Below, in pieces: positions 40,821 to 52,530 of a stretch of 64,000 bases of DNA. The notes under the pieces are model-generated. The model searched no databases, was not told the origin of the DNA, and saw nothing but the letters and a program-made list of their open reading frames with translations. Numbering within the stretch: position 1 is the first letter of the stretch; each line of letters opens with the position of its first letter. A program made the translations under genes and the position numbers. This stretch comes from Psoroptes ovis (Eukaryota > Arthropoda > Arachnida > Sarcoptiformes > Psoroptidae): the NCBI GenBank assembly GCA_002943765.1, contig PQWQ01000013.1:1302001-1366000 (forward strand), written 5' to 3'.

Positions 40821-41961
40821 ATGCCCAAGCCAATCATAATGGTCTCAATCCACGATCTCAGTTATCAGCATAATGATATTTTTTCAAGATATTTTCGATT
40901 ATATAAATTATTTATTATTACAAATTCACAAAACATTTCTATACAATTATTATTATCATTATTTTTATTATTTTCAAAATTTCATCAATATGGAATGAAA
41001 AATATTGAATCCAATTTGATTGATGATCGATGGATATTGGTCGATGATTTTAATTTTAATAATTTTATTGATCAAAAAAAATTTTGGTCCAAAAATGATG
41101 ATTGGATCATTGATGATGAGCCTGAAAATCTTTGCATGGGTATGTGGTTCTCAAGTTTATGATTGATTTTCATTTATTAAATTTCACAATTAAAATTTCG
41201 AAGGTATGAACATTTATCAATATAGCTGTCATCGTAAAGAAAATGTTATCATCAATAAAAAGGGTTATGTGGAAATAATGGCAAATGTCAATAAACATTT
41301 AAAAAATGGTTCTCGTGAACGTTTTCTTTTCAATGGTGGCATGATATCATCAAATAAATCATGGCTCTATGGCCGTTTCGAAATTAGAGCAAAATTACCG
41401 GAAGGTCGATCATTACGTTCAATATTTATTCTTCGACCAGTCAAATATAAATACAAAGGTGATTGGCTTAAAAATGGTCAAATTAATGGTTTAGTTTATG
41501 CTCAACAAAAAAGTGCCATTATTGCTGGCATTCATTATAATATGTTTGATGGACAGTCATATTTGGGTAGAAAATTATATACGCAACGGAACATAACACG
41601 TACATTTAATCGCTACACTGTTGAATGGTCTGAAAATTCAATCCGCTGGATGTTCAATGATTTTGTTTATTTTGAACATAATGTTACTAAACCATTCGAT
41701 CAAAAATTCCATATCATATTGCAATTGGGTGTTGGTGGCCCTGAATTTGACCAACGTCATAGCAATATGCGCAAAGATGACGCAAAACTATGGCACAATA
41801 ATCGTTTTGTTATCGATTATGTTCGCGTTTATCAGCGGTCATCTAGAATCAAATTCTATTCACCCTTATCATCTAGCTCATTATCATCATTAAAATTTAC
41901 AGAATTTTCATTCAATCCATTAATAGCTTTTACGATTATCATAGTGTATATAAATTATTAA
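40821..41961 (+). CDS. GH16-family beta-glucanase-like protein without catalytic acids
   Basis: Two exons: up to 41139 and 41204-41961, joined in phase across a 64-bp GTATGT...AAG intron; up to 358 residues. The body matches the GH16 laminarinase / beta-1,3-glucan-recognition (GNBP) fold: GGMISSNKSWLYGRFEIRAKLPEG, AGIHYN, NRYTVEWSENSIRW, and QLGVGGPEF with a closing IDYVRVYQ strand. The catalytic segment, normally xGEIDIME, reads NGQINGLV, so all three acids are replaced (Glu to Gln, Asp to Asn, Glu to Val). This suggests a glucan-binding rather than glucan-cutting protein, as in insect recognition proteins. The end (SPLSSSSLSSLKF then a hydrophobic run to the stop) looks like a GPI-anchor signal. 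The start is uncertain: the hydrophobic segment near residues 41-55 would be a signal peptide only if the true start is further in or in another exon. Confidence 0.8.
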
Positions 41962-42603
41962 TTATTGATTGTCAATGTTTCATTATTTTACAATTATATT
42001 TTAATTGAAGGCACCATTTTACTTCAAGGCAATGAATTTAAGCTAATTGTGAAAACGACGTGAATAATTCAAATGGATCTCCAAAACTTGGGCGTAATAG
42101 AAGTTACTGTGCGGAATAATCACTGTAACAAAGCTTTGAAACAATGTAAAAAAACATTTTTCGTATAATTGTCTTTGGAAAAATAGGCTGAAAATCTATC
42201 CGAATTAAAATTATTAGAAATGAAGGAACAGCAAAATAATTTTCATGAAAAACAAAAATCATTAGTTGGACTAATCGTTCAGTAGCATTTTTCAAAATAT
42301 ATCTATTTAGCTTTCATAAAATTTATTTTTTTTGATTTTATAAAAATTTATTTTTTTTACATTGGATTTTTTATTATATTTTTTCTTTGATTGTTTTGAC
42401 ATAAATATTCATTAAATGTTAGATTAAATCCCTGATTATATATCAAATTATGAATGATATATTTTTCTTGCATTAAGAATATGAAATAATATTATTCAAA
42501 TGATTAGAAATATATTTAATTGTTTTAATGTAAATATTTTAGTGTTTGTTTTCAATAATTTAAGATTAAAAAATGTTATTAATATTGTTCATGATCTTCA
42601 TGA
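41962..42603. other. intergenic between convergent genes
   Basis: AT-rich 3' flanks of the GH16-like gene and of the helical secreted-protein gene. Nothing else is recognised. Confidence 0.6.
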
Positions 42604-43358
42604 TTATTGCGGAAATATTTGATTTCGAATATGATTAGCACGATTACGAAGATCGCTAACAAAATTATTAACATAACGTTGTACATCTCTGGTCAATTGT
42701 TGCACTTGACGCTGTATCTGATTTATGTATGAATCATTATCACGACCTTGTAAACCTTCATCGACACTATACATAGTCATTGATGGATCAAACATGCGTG
42801 CAATTTCATTTAATTGATTTGACCACAAATCAGTGAATTGTTGGAATTGTTTCAAAATTGTTCTACGTGAATCATCGGCTACTGTCGATACTGAACGTGT
42901 AAGCAATTGACCAACTTCAGAAATTGTTGAGCCTAATTGCTCAACATTTTCTACGATTTGTTTGAATGGTGCTGAATCACGAATTCCACGACGACGACGT
43001 GTTAAACCAGGTAATTTTGGATATTTAGGCAAACCAAGTTGTTTATTGACAGCATTTAGCACATTAACATAAGCACCGGTTAGCTAAATGATACAATCAA
43101 ATTATAATACCATTATTTTTTTGAACACGAAGAAAAACATACCTGACGAAATTGTGCAAACAATTGTTGCAATGCAACACTCAATGTTGGATCATTTTCA
43201 ACACTTGGTTTCAATTTTTTTTCATCTTGTTCAATTTGTTTCAATAACTCTTCAACTTGTTGCATATTCAATTTGTTCGGTGGTTGCTGAATTTCCTCTT
43301 CAGCTATTGTGATGCCAGTTACGGCAAACAGCAATACGACAATAGTGAAGAAATTCAT
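42604..43358 (-). CDS. secreted helical protein with furin-type cleavage site
   Basis: Two exons: 43143-43358 and 42604-43083, with a 59-bp phase-0 intron (GTATGT...TTTAG); 231 residues. A signal peptide (MNFFTIVVLLFAVTGITIA) precedes an acidic helical part rich in Gln, Glu and Lys (QQVEELLKQIEQDEKKL). Residues 101-104 are RRRR followed by Gly, a typical furin/proprotein-convertase site. The remaining 127 residues are predicted long amphipathic or coiled-coil helices (VENVEQLGSTISEVGQLL, INQIQRQVQQLTRDVQ). No Cys remains in the mature chain. I do not recognise the family; an apolipophorin-like lipid-binding bundle or a secreted allergen-type helical protein are possibilities. The gene is convergent with the GH16-like gene and has a good TATA box. 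Confidence 0.8.
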
Positions 43359-43468
43359 TTTTTTTTCTCGAAAAAAATGATTATCTCAAATGATCAATTA
43401 TTATTATTATTATTGTTGTCGTCAATATTTTATTGTTTCCAATTAATATTTTAGTGGAACGATCACAT

Positions 43469-43479
43469 CTTTTTATATA
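43469..43479 (-). promoter_or_regulatory. TATA box of the helical-protein gene
   Basis: TATATAAAAAG on the minus strand, about 115 bp before the start codon. Its form matches those of the NlpC/P60 genes. Confidence 0.5.
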
Positions 43480-44429
43480 GATAAATCTATGAGGATGATG
43501 ATGGTGATGATGATGACCATGTTAATCAATACCAAAGATTATACATGACAATCAAACATATTGAATAGAGGAAAAAACCAGAAAAATCAAACATCAGCAA
43601 TGATTATGACATTAAACAATGACAAAATAATAACAAAATTGCTACTCTAAAGTATTGAATATAAAAGCTAAAAGTCAACAAGAAAAATCCAGAAAAAACA
43701 GTAGATATTTTCAAATTTTATTTATTTGGGCCAAGGTCCCTATAGATGTGTATCATAGGTAATCATCGACAAAAACAACAGCAAAAAAAAAATTGTCAAC
43801 AAATCGTTGCAAACAATCAAAGTACATCGGTCATTTTTTTTCGCTGGTTCCGGTAATAAAATTTTACAGATTTATTATCAAATTTTAGGTTAGTAGTCCA
43901 TATTTGTTATCGTTTGTAATGTGTGTTGTGTTTATTGAAATGAAAATTTTATTATTTTACCATTTTCAAAGTGGAACATTTTGAAAATTTTTTCTTTTTC
44001 TGAGAATTTTGGATTCAAAAAATCCTCAAAAAGAAAAAAAATTAAGATCACGATTTATGATGATTTATTTTGATTGATTTTCAAATTATTCCATTCATTC
44101 GAAAATATAAAAAATTAAGCATCAAATTTGAATGTCTCGTGAAAAACTTTTATTTCAATATGATCATTACTGATATTATCAATACAAAACCATCGAATGC
44201 TAAAAAAGTGAATGGAGAGAAAAATTATTAATTCTTTGCTGATTAATCTTGGATTTTCCAATAAAAAAAATTAATGCATTGAAACCTTAAACGATTTACT
44301 CAATCACAACGGTGAAAAAAAAATTTCTCTCTGACTAATCATTTTAATAATAAATAGTTTTTAAGAACTTATAATTTATTGTTGGATAATCGAAATAAAA
44401 ATTTCATGATTTTTTCCATCAATTTGTGG
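43480..44429. other. intergenic, no gene recognised
   Basis: AT-rich DNA upstream of the helical-protein gene and downstream of the phospholipase gene. It contains a GATGATGGTGATG-like triplet stretch around 43494-43515. Confidence 0.6.
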
Positions 44430-45782
44430 TTATAATTGATTTTTGATCGATGATTTGAATTCTCGATGGAAATCTGTTAGAATTTTTCCATCACTTAATA
44501 AACGCATATGATCCATATCATTGATTGGCAAATAATGGACAGGTTTCGTTTGTTGTTGTCGCCAACGTTTACATGCGCTCAAACTTTCTTCATTCACAGT
44601 GCCATCACCATTACCATATTCAATACGATCTGGTTGTTGATCGGGGAATTGATTGTTCTCATAAATTAATTTTCGAATTGTATCATGACCAGTACCATGA
44701 ATACAGTAAACTTCAACATCGGGCGCAGTCAAATCATATGTAATGTTGCGTACATCTTGCCACATATCGTAGCCAACATTATAATCAATATCATTGAATA
44801 GTTCATGATAATTTTTTATCGAATATTTTTTCTGTTTCGTTTCCACCATTACACGATCGCCATCGAAAACATTATCATTCGGTAATAAATAAGCTAGACT
44901 TGGGAATGTTCGTTCATCGTCACGAATCGTTAAGGATGGTGCAACAATTACACCAAAATTATCACCAGATATGAATGCTTTTATTGATTTGACTGCACCA
45001 CCCCATGGTCCAGCCAATGTCACAAATGATTGAATATATTTATTTTTCCATTGTAACGGTTGACCATTCAAAAATTTCAGCATAACTAAACATCCCATTG
45101 AATGACACACGATCATAGAAGGTTTATGATTATTTATCTCATATGTTTCTTCGATCAATTTTTTCACAGCGACAAAATAGTCTTGAAGTTCGTCTAGGAA
45201 TAGAGACAGTATAATTAAATATATAGAGACATTTGATTAATTTGAATGCATACTAGGAGCTTTGCGAAAATCATAAGGTGCACCCCGGACATTGATACCC
45301 CGTTCATAGCCGAAATCATCGACAAGATGTTCAACCATACGACCGAAATAACCAGATATTGGTAAACGGCTTGGATCGACATATTCTACTGTCGATGTAT
45401 TACCGAAACCGGGGACACGTATATGAACGCCATCATTATCATGTGTTGTTCTTGTTGTATTATCATAAATCAGTCTCATATTATCAACCCAACAATCGAT
45501 AATGAATGGGACCAACAATTCTAAATTCAACCAAACGCTAAAATAATCGATCGTTTGTCGATCACAAAAATAATGTGGTACGTTGGATTTATTTAATTTG
45601 GCTTCCAATTGACTACCACCATCACCTGGAACTTCAATAAAAAATAATTAGGTGTAAATTCAATGGTAAAAATCACATTTACCCAAAATAATTGGCGTAA
45701 GATTCAATGATGATGTACAATAATGAAGATTATGATTCAAAATTATTATGAACAATAAATTAATGATGGATTTTGAGATCAT
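44430..45782 (-). CDS. lysosomal phospholipase A2 / LCAT-family acyltransferase
   Basis: Three exons: 45683-45782, 45254-45631 and 44430-45193. All phases join; the introns are 51 and 60 bp. The 413-residue product matches the length of animal PLA2G15 (LCAT family), which deacylates phospholipids and transfers acyl chains to acceptors such as ceramide in lysosomes or outside cells. A signal peptide (about residues 1-23) leads into LTPIILVPGDGGSQLEAKL, the conserved N-terminal strand and oxyanion loop. The catalytic serine is Ser191 in CHSMG, the aspartate is Asp356 in NGDGTVN, and the histidine is His388 in MDHMRLL. Nearby VTLAGPWGG and RGAPYDFRKAP are also family motifs. Several N-glycosylation sequons are present. 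The short exon 1 is needed to supply the conserved PIILVPG segment, which supports this start. Confidence 0.95.
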
Positions 45783-46286
45783 CTTTATTATTTATAATTT
45801 AATCAAATTCACAGAGAATCAAATTAAATTGAAATTCATGATAATTCTAAAAGTCATAATATCAATAACAAATGTAGATTGGAAAACCAAAATCAAATAC
45901 ATCTAATAAGACTATTTTGTCGGATGTTTTCTCAATTTTTTTATTTTTTTGCAAATCAAAGCAATTTTATTCGCTAAAATCATTGAATTTACATTTCAAC
46001 GATTCGATCTTCTTTTTATCCATTGATAATTTTCATTTTGCTTACTGAAGTATTTTTTTGTGATTTTGATTTTTGATTAGAGTTTTTTTCTAAATTTTTC
46101 TCATTAAAAATTTCAAAATGTCATAGTTTAAATTTTCACCGATAGATGGTAAAATTTGTCAATGATTTTTGACAATTGCACGTTTGAGCACCCAAATTGC
46201 GTACTGTTGTAGCCATATGATCAATAAAAGGAGTTTTTAATTTTACTGATTTTCCAATCTTTCATCTCAAATTTGTACCTGCAATC
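45783..46286. other. divergent promoter region, phospholipase / nicotinamidase
   Basis: A 500-bp AT-rich gap between two divergently transcribed genes, so it should carry both promoters. No clear TATA box stands out for either gene. Confidence 0.5.
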
Positions 46287-47257
46287 ATGGAATATCCAGC
46301 CATTGAAAAACCGTAAGATAAAATTATTATTATGTTCTGCTATTAATTAATAATTTTCTAATTTAATAGGGAAACTTATAAATCATATGATTTACCAGAT
46401 TATCTCGAAGATATTGATGCAGTATCACCTGTTTTGGATAAACCAAACATTACTAATGGCCACCGTGAATGTATTACGATTCGTCGTTGGGCATTGATTA
46501 TTGTTGATGTACAAAATGATTTCGTTACTGGATCAATGTCATTGAAAAAATTTTTCGATGGCGAGAATGCTGATGAAGTTATACCGGCTATCAATCGTTT
46601 GTTACAAAATGTTAAATTTGATTTAGTTGTGTATAGCCGTGATGTGCATCCAATCGATCATTGTTCATTTGTTTCCAGTTCTGTTATACCTAAAAGTAAA
46701 ATACATAAATGGCCCAGTCATTGTGTTGAAAATACATGGGGAGCTCAATTTGTGAATGAATTGATAACTAATCCATCAACATACAATGAAAATGTTAAAA
46801 GAATTATGATTCATAAAGGTGAGATATTTGATTTACATACATCTTGGAATCAATCGATTCAATTCCGATACATCCCTAATATTTTTTTTTTTTTTGAATC
46901 ACAGGTACAAAACGAGATGAAGAATGTTTTTCAGCATTTCGTGGACAAATCGTTGAACCGACTACATCGCAATCTCAAACATTACAAGAAATTATACGTA
47001 ATGAAAAAATTGATCAAATATTTGTTTGTGGATTGGCAACCGATTATTGTGTATTTGAGACTTGTAGAGATGCGAAAGATTTATTTTCGAATAAAGAAGT
47101 ATTTCTATTGGTTGATGCAAGTCGTGGCGTTAAACCATTCAATAAAAAATGGTTTCAAGAAATCCAAGTGAAAATGATTACAACTGATAGATTAATTCAA
47201 TCAGTATTGATACACAAAGAAAAATGTGTAAAATATAAAAATAATTCTGACAAGTAA
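46287..47257 (+). CDS. nicotinamidase
   Basis: Three exons: 46287-46312, 46370-46818 and 46905-47257, with introns of 57 and 86 bp; 275 residues. The enzyme hydrolyses nicotinamide to nicotinate and ammonia in the NAD salvage (Preiss-Handler) route, which invertebrates use and vertebrates lack. The isochorismatase-like fold shows the full catalytic triad: Asp55 in IVDVQNDF, Lys158 in IHKGT, Cys207 in ATDYCV. It also has the metal site Asp100-x-His102...His106 (RDVHPIDHCSF) and the substrate-pocket WPSHCVENTWGA stretch. No signal peptide is present, so it is probably cytosolic. The tiny first exon encodes MEYPAIEKP. The long frame that runs through the second intron is a read-through artefact, since splicing restores the CGLATDYCVFET segment. 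The Drosophila counterpart is Naam. Confidence 0.95.
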
Positions 47258-47999
47258 TTATTGATTGTATTATGATTGCAAAAATTGGTATTATTCATAG
47301 ACTTGCCGTATTATTCCTGATGATATTATCATTATTATTGTTGATTTATTTTATTGTTAACGAATTTGTTTTATTCTAAATTTTATTATTTTATCACAGC
47401 AACTAATCAAGATCAATATGAAAGTATTATTAATCGATCAAACACGAAAATTATTTTTAAATATAAATTAATAATTTTATTGATAAAAAATTTTTTAAAA
47501 ATTATTTTGTGATTATGCAGAGTTTGTGATACATCATTCAATCCATTGCATCTTTGTTACGCTTTTTTTTGACTGAAATTTTGTTCAAAAATGAGAGTAA
47601 AAAATCCAATCTGTGCATCCGTTCGTATAGGAAAAAAAATTGTGCTTTTATAATCGTATCGATGTTTATGGTACATTGTTTATTGGTAATTTTAATTGAA
47701 CTTGAAATTAAAAAACACATGTTTATATTTGGGGTTTTTTCTCAGTCTGAATTATGTCAAATCGGAGGATGAATTAGTAATAGAACATTTGTTTAAATAT
47801 TTAATAAATAAAATAATTTAAAATAACAATAATTCATTATAATTTGAATGTATTCGTATTTTCAATCAATATACACATGTATATCATTGGCCATTTTATT
47901 ATTTTATATTGTATCTTCATTTGTAAAGGAATTCTTTTATCTAAATTTGAGATATTAGTTTCAACAGTAGTTTTTTTCAATGTTTAAATTTAATACAGA
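47258..47999. other. intergenic between convergent nicotinamidase and small membrane-protein gene
   Basis: AT-rich 3' flanks. An open frame at 47554-47772 is unremarkable and not supported as a gene. Confidence 0.6.
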
Positions 48000-48422
48000 T
48001 CAATAAGGCTTATCAAGATCAACACGTGGCTGTAATTGACGCATTGGGAACACTGGTATATATTCATTCTGGAATTCTGCTTCAGCTGAACCGATCGGTG
48101 GAGGATTTGTATATAATGTTGTCGGCGTTGGATTACTATATGATACATTTGCTGTCCAACAATAATTACGTATTGTTGCAAATATAAAACCTACTAAACT
48201 CGCTATTAAAATAATTATAATGACTGATAGGAAAAATATTTGTATATTATTCCACGGTGCACCTATTCAATGAGAAACAAAAAAACTAATTGAATTCTTT
48301 TGAAATTCAAAAAAAAAAAAAAAAAATAATGAAAATAATTTACCCTGCATGACGAGGACTATGAATAAGACCAATGAGATGACAGTGGTGGCAAATAGAA
48401 AAACAACACGCATATTATTCAT
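48000..48422 (-). CDS. small two-exon membrane protein, family unknown
   Basis: Exons 48344-48422 and 48000-48262, joined by an 81-bp GTAAAT...AATAG intron in phase, give 113 residues. Neither exon alone makes a notable frame. The N-terminus (MNNMRVVFLFATTVISLVLF) is a signal peptide or first membrane helix. A second strongly hydrophobic helix follows a short APWNN loop (residues about 34-56). The hydrophilic tail contains CWTANVSYSNPTPTT, a PPP motif and an acidic/aromatic end (DLDKPY). Depending on whether the first helix is cleaved it is a type I protein or a hairpin. I do not recognise a family. Splice signals, frame continuity and a stop directly after the hydrophilic tail make it a likely real gene. 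Confidence 0.7.
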
Positions 48423-49621
48423 TTGGGATTATACTTGTTTTTTGTTTGATTTGATTCAATTAACAATTATTTGATTGATTATTTGAAAAAATCGGAAATT
48501 AGATAATCAATAAATGATGAAAATCGATAGAATTTTGATTCTAAATGGAATGGCCGAAGTATTAAATAATAATAATTTCTAATTCAGACAAAATATTATT
48601 TCCTATGATCGAATATTATTTCCCAAATTTTCGTTGAACAAAAGCAATAATAATGATGAAAACAATGTTGTAATAATAGTTGTGATTTGTTTGTTTGAAG
48701 TCATTTTTGAATCGTTTTTTTCGTCGATTTTTATTTGACTATTGACACAGGTGTTGTATTTTGAATTGAACAATATTCTATTCAGATCAGAGAAAAATTA
48801 GACAAAAAATTGATTAATCAAACAAATGTATTCATATAATCAATTTAATTCCGTGAATAATTATAAAAATTTCTGCAATTTTACAATAATAAATGAAATC
48901 TATCGAAAGATTTCTAAACAAATTACAACAGGGGCAGGCAACATTTGAGGAGACTTATTATCATTTGAATTTCAATCGGAAATTGTCCGTTAGCCGGAAA
49001 CGCTGACATCCAAGAAAATTACGATTCGTTATTAGGAAGCGTCAGCAAATGTATTTCAAAAGGAAAAAAATTTCCATAATTTTTACAAATGTATATTCTT
49101 TTAATCTTACAACCGGATATTAATGTAAATCGCAGCAAATTTTTCAATGTGATCACCCATGATTGCAAAACCAGTGAGCTGAATTTGGATTTGGACAATT
49201 TTGTTTCATTATTTAATCAAAGACATTTATATAAATAAAAAAAGAAACATTGAACTAATTTCTGTATCATTTTCTGAAAATGATGAAAAAAAAATTCTGA
49301 GAAAATATATTCTCGATTAATATATTAACTTTGACAACATTTTCTTCATCCATTTTTATTACATTTTATTTTTATATTTTCTTTATTTATTTCGATCATA
49401 TTAGATTATGTAATATTTAATTTATCTTGAAAAAAGAAAACAAATCATACTAAGAAAATTTCTGAAGCTTTTTTTCAGGCAAACATTTTCTGGTATATTT
49501 TTCATCCAAGTTTTTGGTTTCTATCAACACTTTTTTTTCTCATTTCATTTTCTAAATTTGATACATGGTTCTTTGTGAATCATAGACGATAATAACAAAA
49601 GCACCAGCAGCAGCAATATCC

Positions 49622-49648
49622 TCATCATCATCATCATCATCATCATCA
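49622..49648. repeat. TCA trinucleotide microsatellite
   Basis: Nine TCA units in tandem, about 90 bp before a long AC repeat. Confidence 0.95.
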
Positions 49649-49731
49649 GCCATACATCACCATCAACAACATCTTCATTCAAAGAAACAAAAAAAACCAG
49701 AGAAAAATGCCATCAGTGAATCATACACACG

Positions 49732-49734
<3 letters not shown>

Positions 49735-49772
<38 letters not shown>
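49735..49772. repeat. AC dinucleotide microsatellite (19 units)
   Basis: A pure AC run preceded by interrupted CACGCATACACAC. Confidence 0.98.
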
Positions 49773-49774
<2 letters not shown>

Positions 49775-52098
49775 TGACGTCAAATATATTTGATATTAAA
49801 AAAACATCTCGTTTATGTGTTTGTTTCGTTACCAAAACACACACATGAACACATATATTAAACATGTATTGAAACATGTAAGAAAACAAAATTTCATTTT
49901 ATTTTTTTCTATTATTTCGCAGATCACAATATCATCACCAAAGAGAAAAAAGCCAGAAAAATGAAAATTCATGGAAACCGAAACAGTGGATGGAGAAAGA
50001 ATGAGAAAAGTCTATTTATTTATTTATTTACACTGAAATTGATGCAAAAAATAGAAAAAAAAATTCGATGACAGATATTTTCTTGAGAATCTCTTTCATA
50101 GTGTAAAATTGAAATTAAATTCAATGAAAAAAACATCTTATGAAATTTTTTTTCTCACATAACTTCCACCATTTAAAATCAATTTTCTTTTTCAACTTTT
50201 GAACCTTAATAATGTGTATATGAGAATGAAACAAGATTTATACAAAACATGCACCTAAAAAAGTGTCATTTAATGTTTGTATTATATGAGCTATAACCAC
50301 TTTGAACATAAGAAAATGGCATCCATACAAACTAACACATATGTGAATATATATTATGTGAATTAACATTATTGTTTTTCATGTTATCCATAATAGCACA
50401 AAGTGCTTTCGTTTTACTCTTATTCAAATAGTATTTTGAAATGAATCGAAAATTTTCATTCAAATTCCCAAAATATTTCGATTCAAATTCTTCAAATATA
50501 TTCAAGAATCAATTTAACCAAGTGAAAATCGAAAAATATCATTAGAAAAAAATTAATGGATCGTTTTTAGAGTAAAGAAGAAAACATTCATGATAACTAA
50601 CCATGATTCAGTAACATCATGCAATAAATTGATTGATCGATTCATTGATTTACATCATTATTACCATTTTTTTCCTCTTCGTTCAAATAAACATTTTGAA
50701 TTACTTTTCATTTATGGTTTTGGGCAGAAATTTGTTTTTTTTTTTTGCATTTCAATTAAATATCTTTAAAAGTATATTCAATTTGAATTTTTTTCTCTTA
50801 ATTTTTGGTTTGTATTTCTTTAAAATTTCTTATATTAAGAATTTTTATTCCTTGAAAATTTTTTTTGTCGATTCTTGAACAAAAGTTTGAAATCATTTTT
50901 TCCAATACTTATATCTTCAAGAATCTCGTTTCTTTTCGTTTCAATTTTTTTACTTTTTTTTGCAAACGTAATCACGTTTGTTACGTGATCATTGAAAGTT
51001 ATATCATTTATTCTCATTTTTTATTTGATATCTTCATTCAAAGGTTATTCAATATTGAAGAAATTTTTTTTTCAGAACAAATGGTAAAAAAAGAACAATT
51101 GATAAAAGTTTACAAAATTGAAAAAAATGAAAAATTCAGTCCAATTTTTCTTCTCTCATAGAAATATTTTGAGAATTGAAATCATTAGTCTTGAAATCGT
51201 GCAATACATACTAAAAAAATTGTTTACTGACAAACTTTGTGCAAACAAGTAAATACAAATAAAAACAATAATAAATCCTATGAAATTGACTGGAAAAAAA
51301 GAATAGAATTTTTTTTTGTTTCTGAAAATATTTTTCATTTGTTACGAGAGAATAAAAAATATGAAATAAAATCAAATAAATTCAAATAAATCACAACAAA
51401 TTGAACAAAATTTTGAATTATTCACTCTGTTTAGTGGAATTCTTGGCAAAATGGAAAATTCTCAAAATTCTTTGCCAGAACAAACAAACGAACAAGAAAA
51501 AAAAATCACATGTATAACAGTAGTAAGATTCCATCATATGAAAATTTTTTTAGATAATCTTCGATGAAAATAATAAATGCATCTGTAAATGGATGGAATT
51601 TGCACCATTATTGGGAGTGTTTTTTTTCATTAAATTTTTCCAAATCACATATGATTAGCTATTTACAAGCTAGACTCGGGAAATGTACAAAATTTTCATT
51701 GAATATTTGTTTTTCGTAGAATTTGAAAAAGAAAGAAAACAAAATTTTGATCAAGGCAATTCAAGCTAATTTTACATTTATTATTTTCATTATCAGTGTA
51801 TTTATTGTATTTATTTGCTGGGAAAAAATCCAAACAGTAACAATAATACTGGATAATAAGAAAGAAAAAAAAATTATAAAAGTTTTTACAAGTTTTTGAT
51901 TGGGAACAATATTTATTGTTTCAAAAATAATAATGATAATAATAATAATCATATTAACAATTGAAAATAAAACAAAGTACGAAGCGAAAAAAAGTTTTTG
52001 TATTGAAAAATTTATTTATGTTTATTTTGTAGTGAAGTGATTATTATTATTATTTTCAATAGTCATTGAATTTTATTAATTTTATTTCTTTTGATAAA

Positions 52099-52103
52099 TA
52101 TTT
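52099..52103. repeat. target-site duplication, left copy
   Basis: TATTT directly before the left LTR is repeated at 55167-55171 directly after the right LTR. Five base pairs is the usual length for BEL/Pao integration. Confidence 0.8.
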
Positions 52104-52329
52104 ATCATAAAAAACAAAATTTTAAATTTTGTTTTAATAATTTTTATTTAATCTTATTTTATTTTCAATTAATTTTGTTAATTTTATATTTTTTCTACCT
52201 TGTGGTAGTTGATTCTCAGAATTGGAATGCCTGATGCAATGTTAATTTTTAACATTGCAATATTTCAACGGTTTTTTGGGGATATTCACAAAAGACGAAT
52301 TTCATGATTTTTTAGACTTTATCATGACA
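52104..52329 (-). repeat. 3' LTR of BEL/Pao element
   Basis: 226 bp, identical by eye to the other LTR. It carries two internal hairpins, one of 10-bp arms around AAA (GCAATGTTAA...TTAACATTGC) and one near the end (AAACAAAATTT...AAATTTTGTTT), and a TATA-like AATATAAAAT. Confidence 0.92.
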
Positions 52330-52339
52330 TCCCCCCGCC
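52330..52339 (-). other. polypurine tract
   Basis: In element sense GGCGGGGGGA lies immediately before the 3' LTR, the normal place for plus-strand priming. Such a G-run is rare in this AT-rich window. Confidence 0.75.
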
Positions 52340-52530
52340 TAAGATGTTGCGTTGGGATACCAGCGTCGATTGGTTGATATCTAAATCTTGCTTTCTTATT
52401 GATTTTATCGCGGCTAAAATTATTTTTTATATCTGTGTAATGAAAATCATCATATGTTTCACGTTTTGATGTTCTGGGTAAACCTTTAAGTGGCATTTGT
52501 TTGTAATTTCTGGTTTTTTGATAATTGACA
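52340..52530 (-). other. 3' untranslated part of the element, possible pol relic
   Basis: About 190 bp between the gag stop and the polypurine tract. A short frame (52302-52496) ends in HLRRGDV across the purine tract. Some BEL polyproteins end in a comparable G-rich segment, so this may be what is left of the pol C-terminus after an internal deletion. The evidence is weak. Confidence 0.35.

Larger units (their letters stand above)
48423..52098. other. gene-poor region with one compositional island
   Basis: Mostly AT-rich DNA with an AC microsatellite and a TCA tract. Around 48893-49060 the sequence is less AT-rich and reads as two short protein-like frames (see findings). Nothing else is recognised up to the retroelement. 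Confidence 0.5.

Noticed and set aside
46434..47171. A 245-codon continuous frame as the nicotinamidase
   Set aside because: It reads through an intron at 46819-46904. Only the spliced form restores the catalytic Cys segment ATDYCV and a normal C-terminus.
49735..49772. AC repeats as part of a CRISPR-like or regulatory array
   Set aside because: They are simple microsatellites without spacers, and the genome is eukaryotic.
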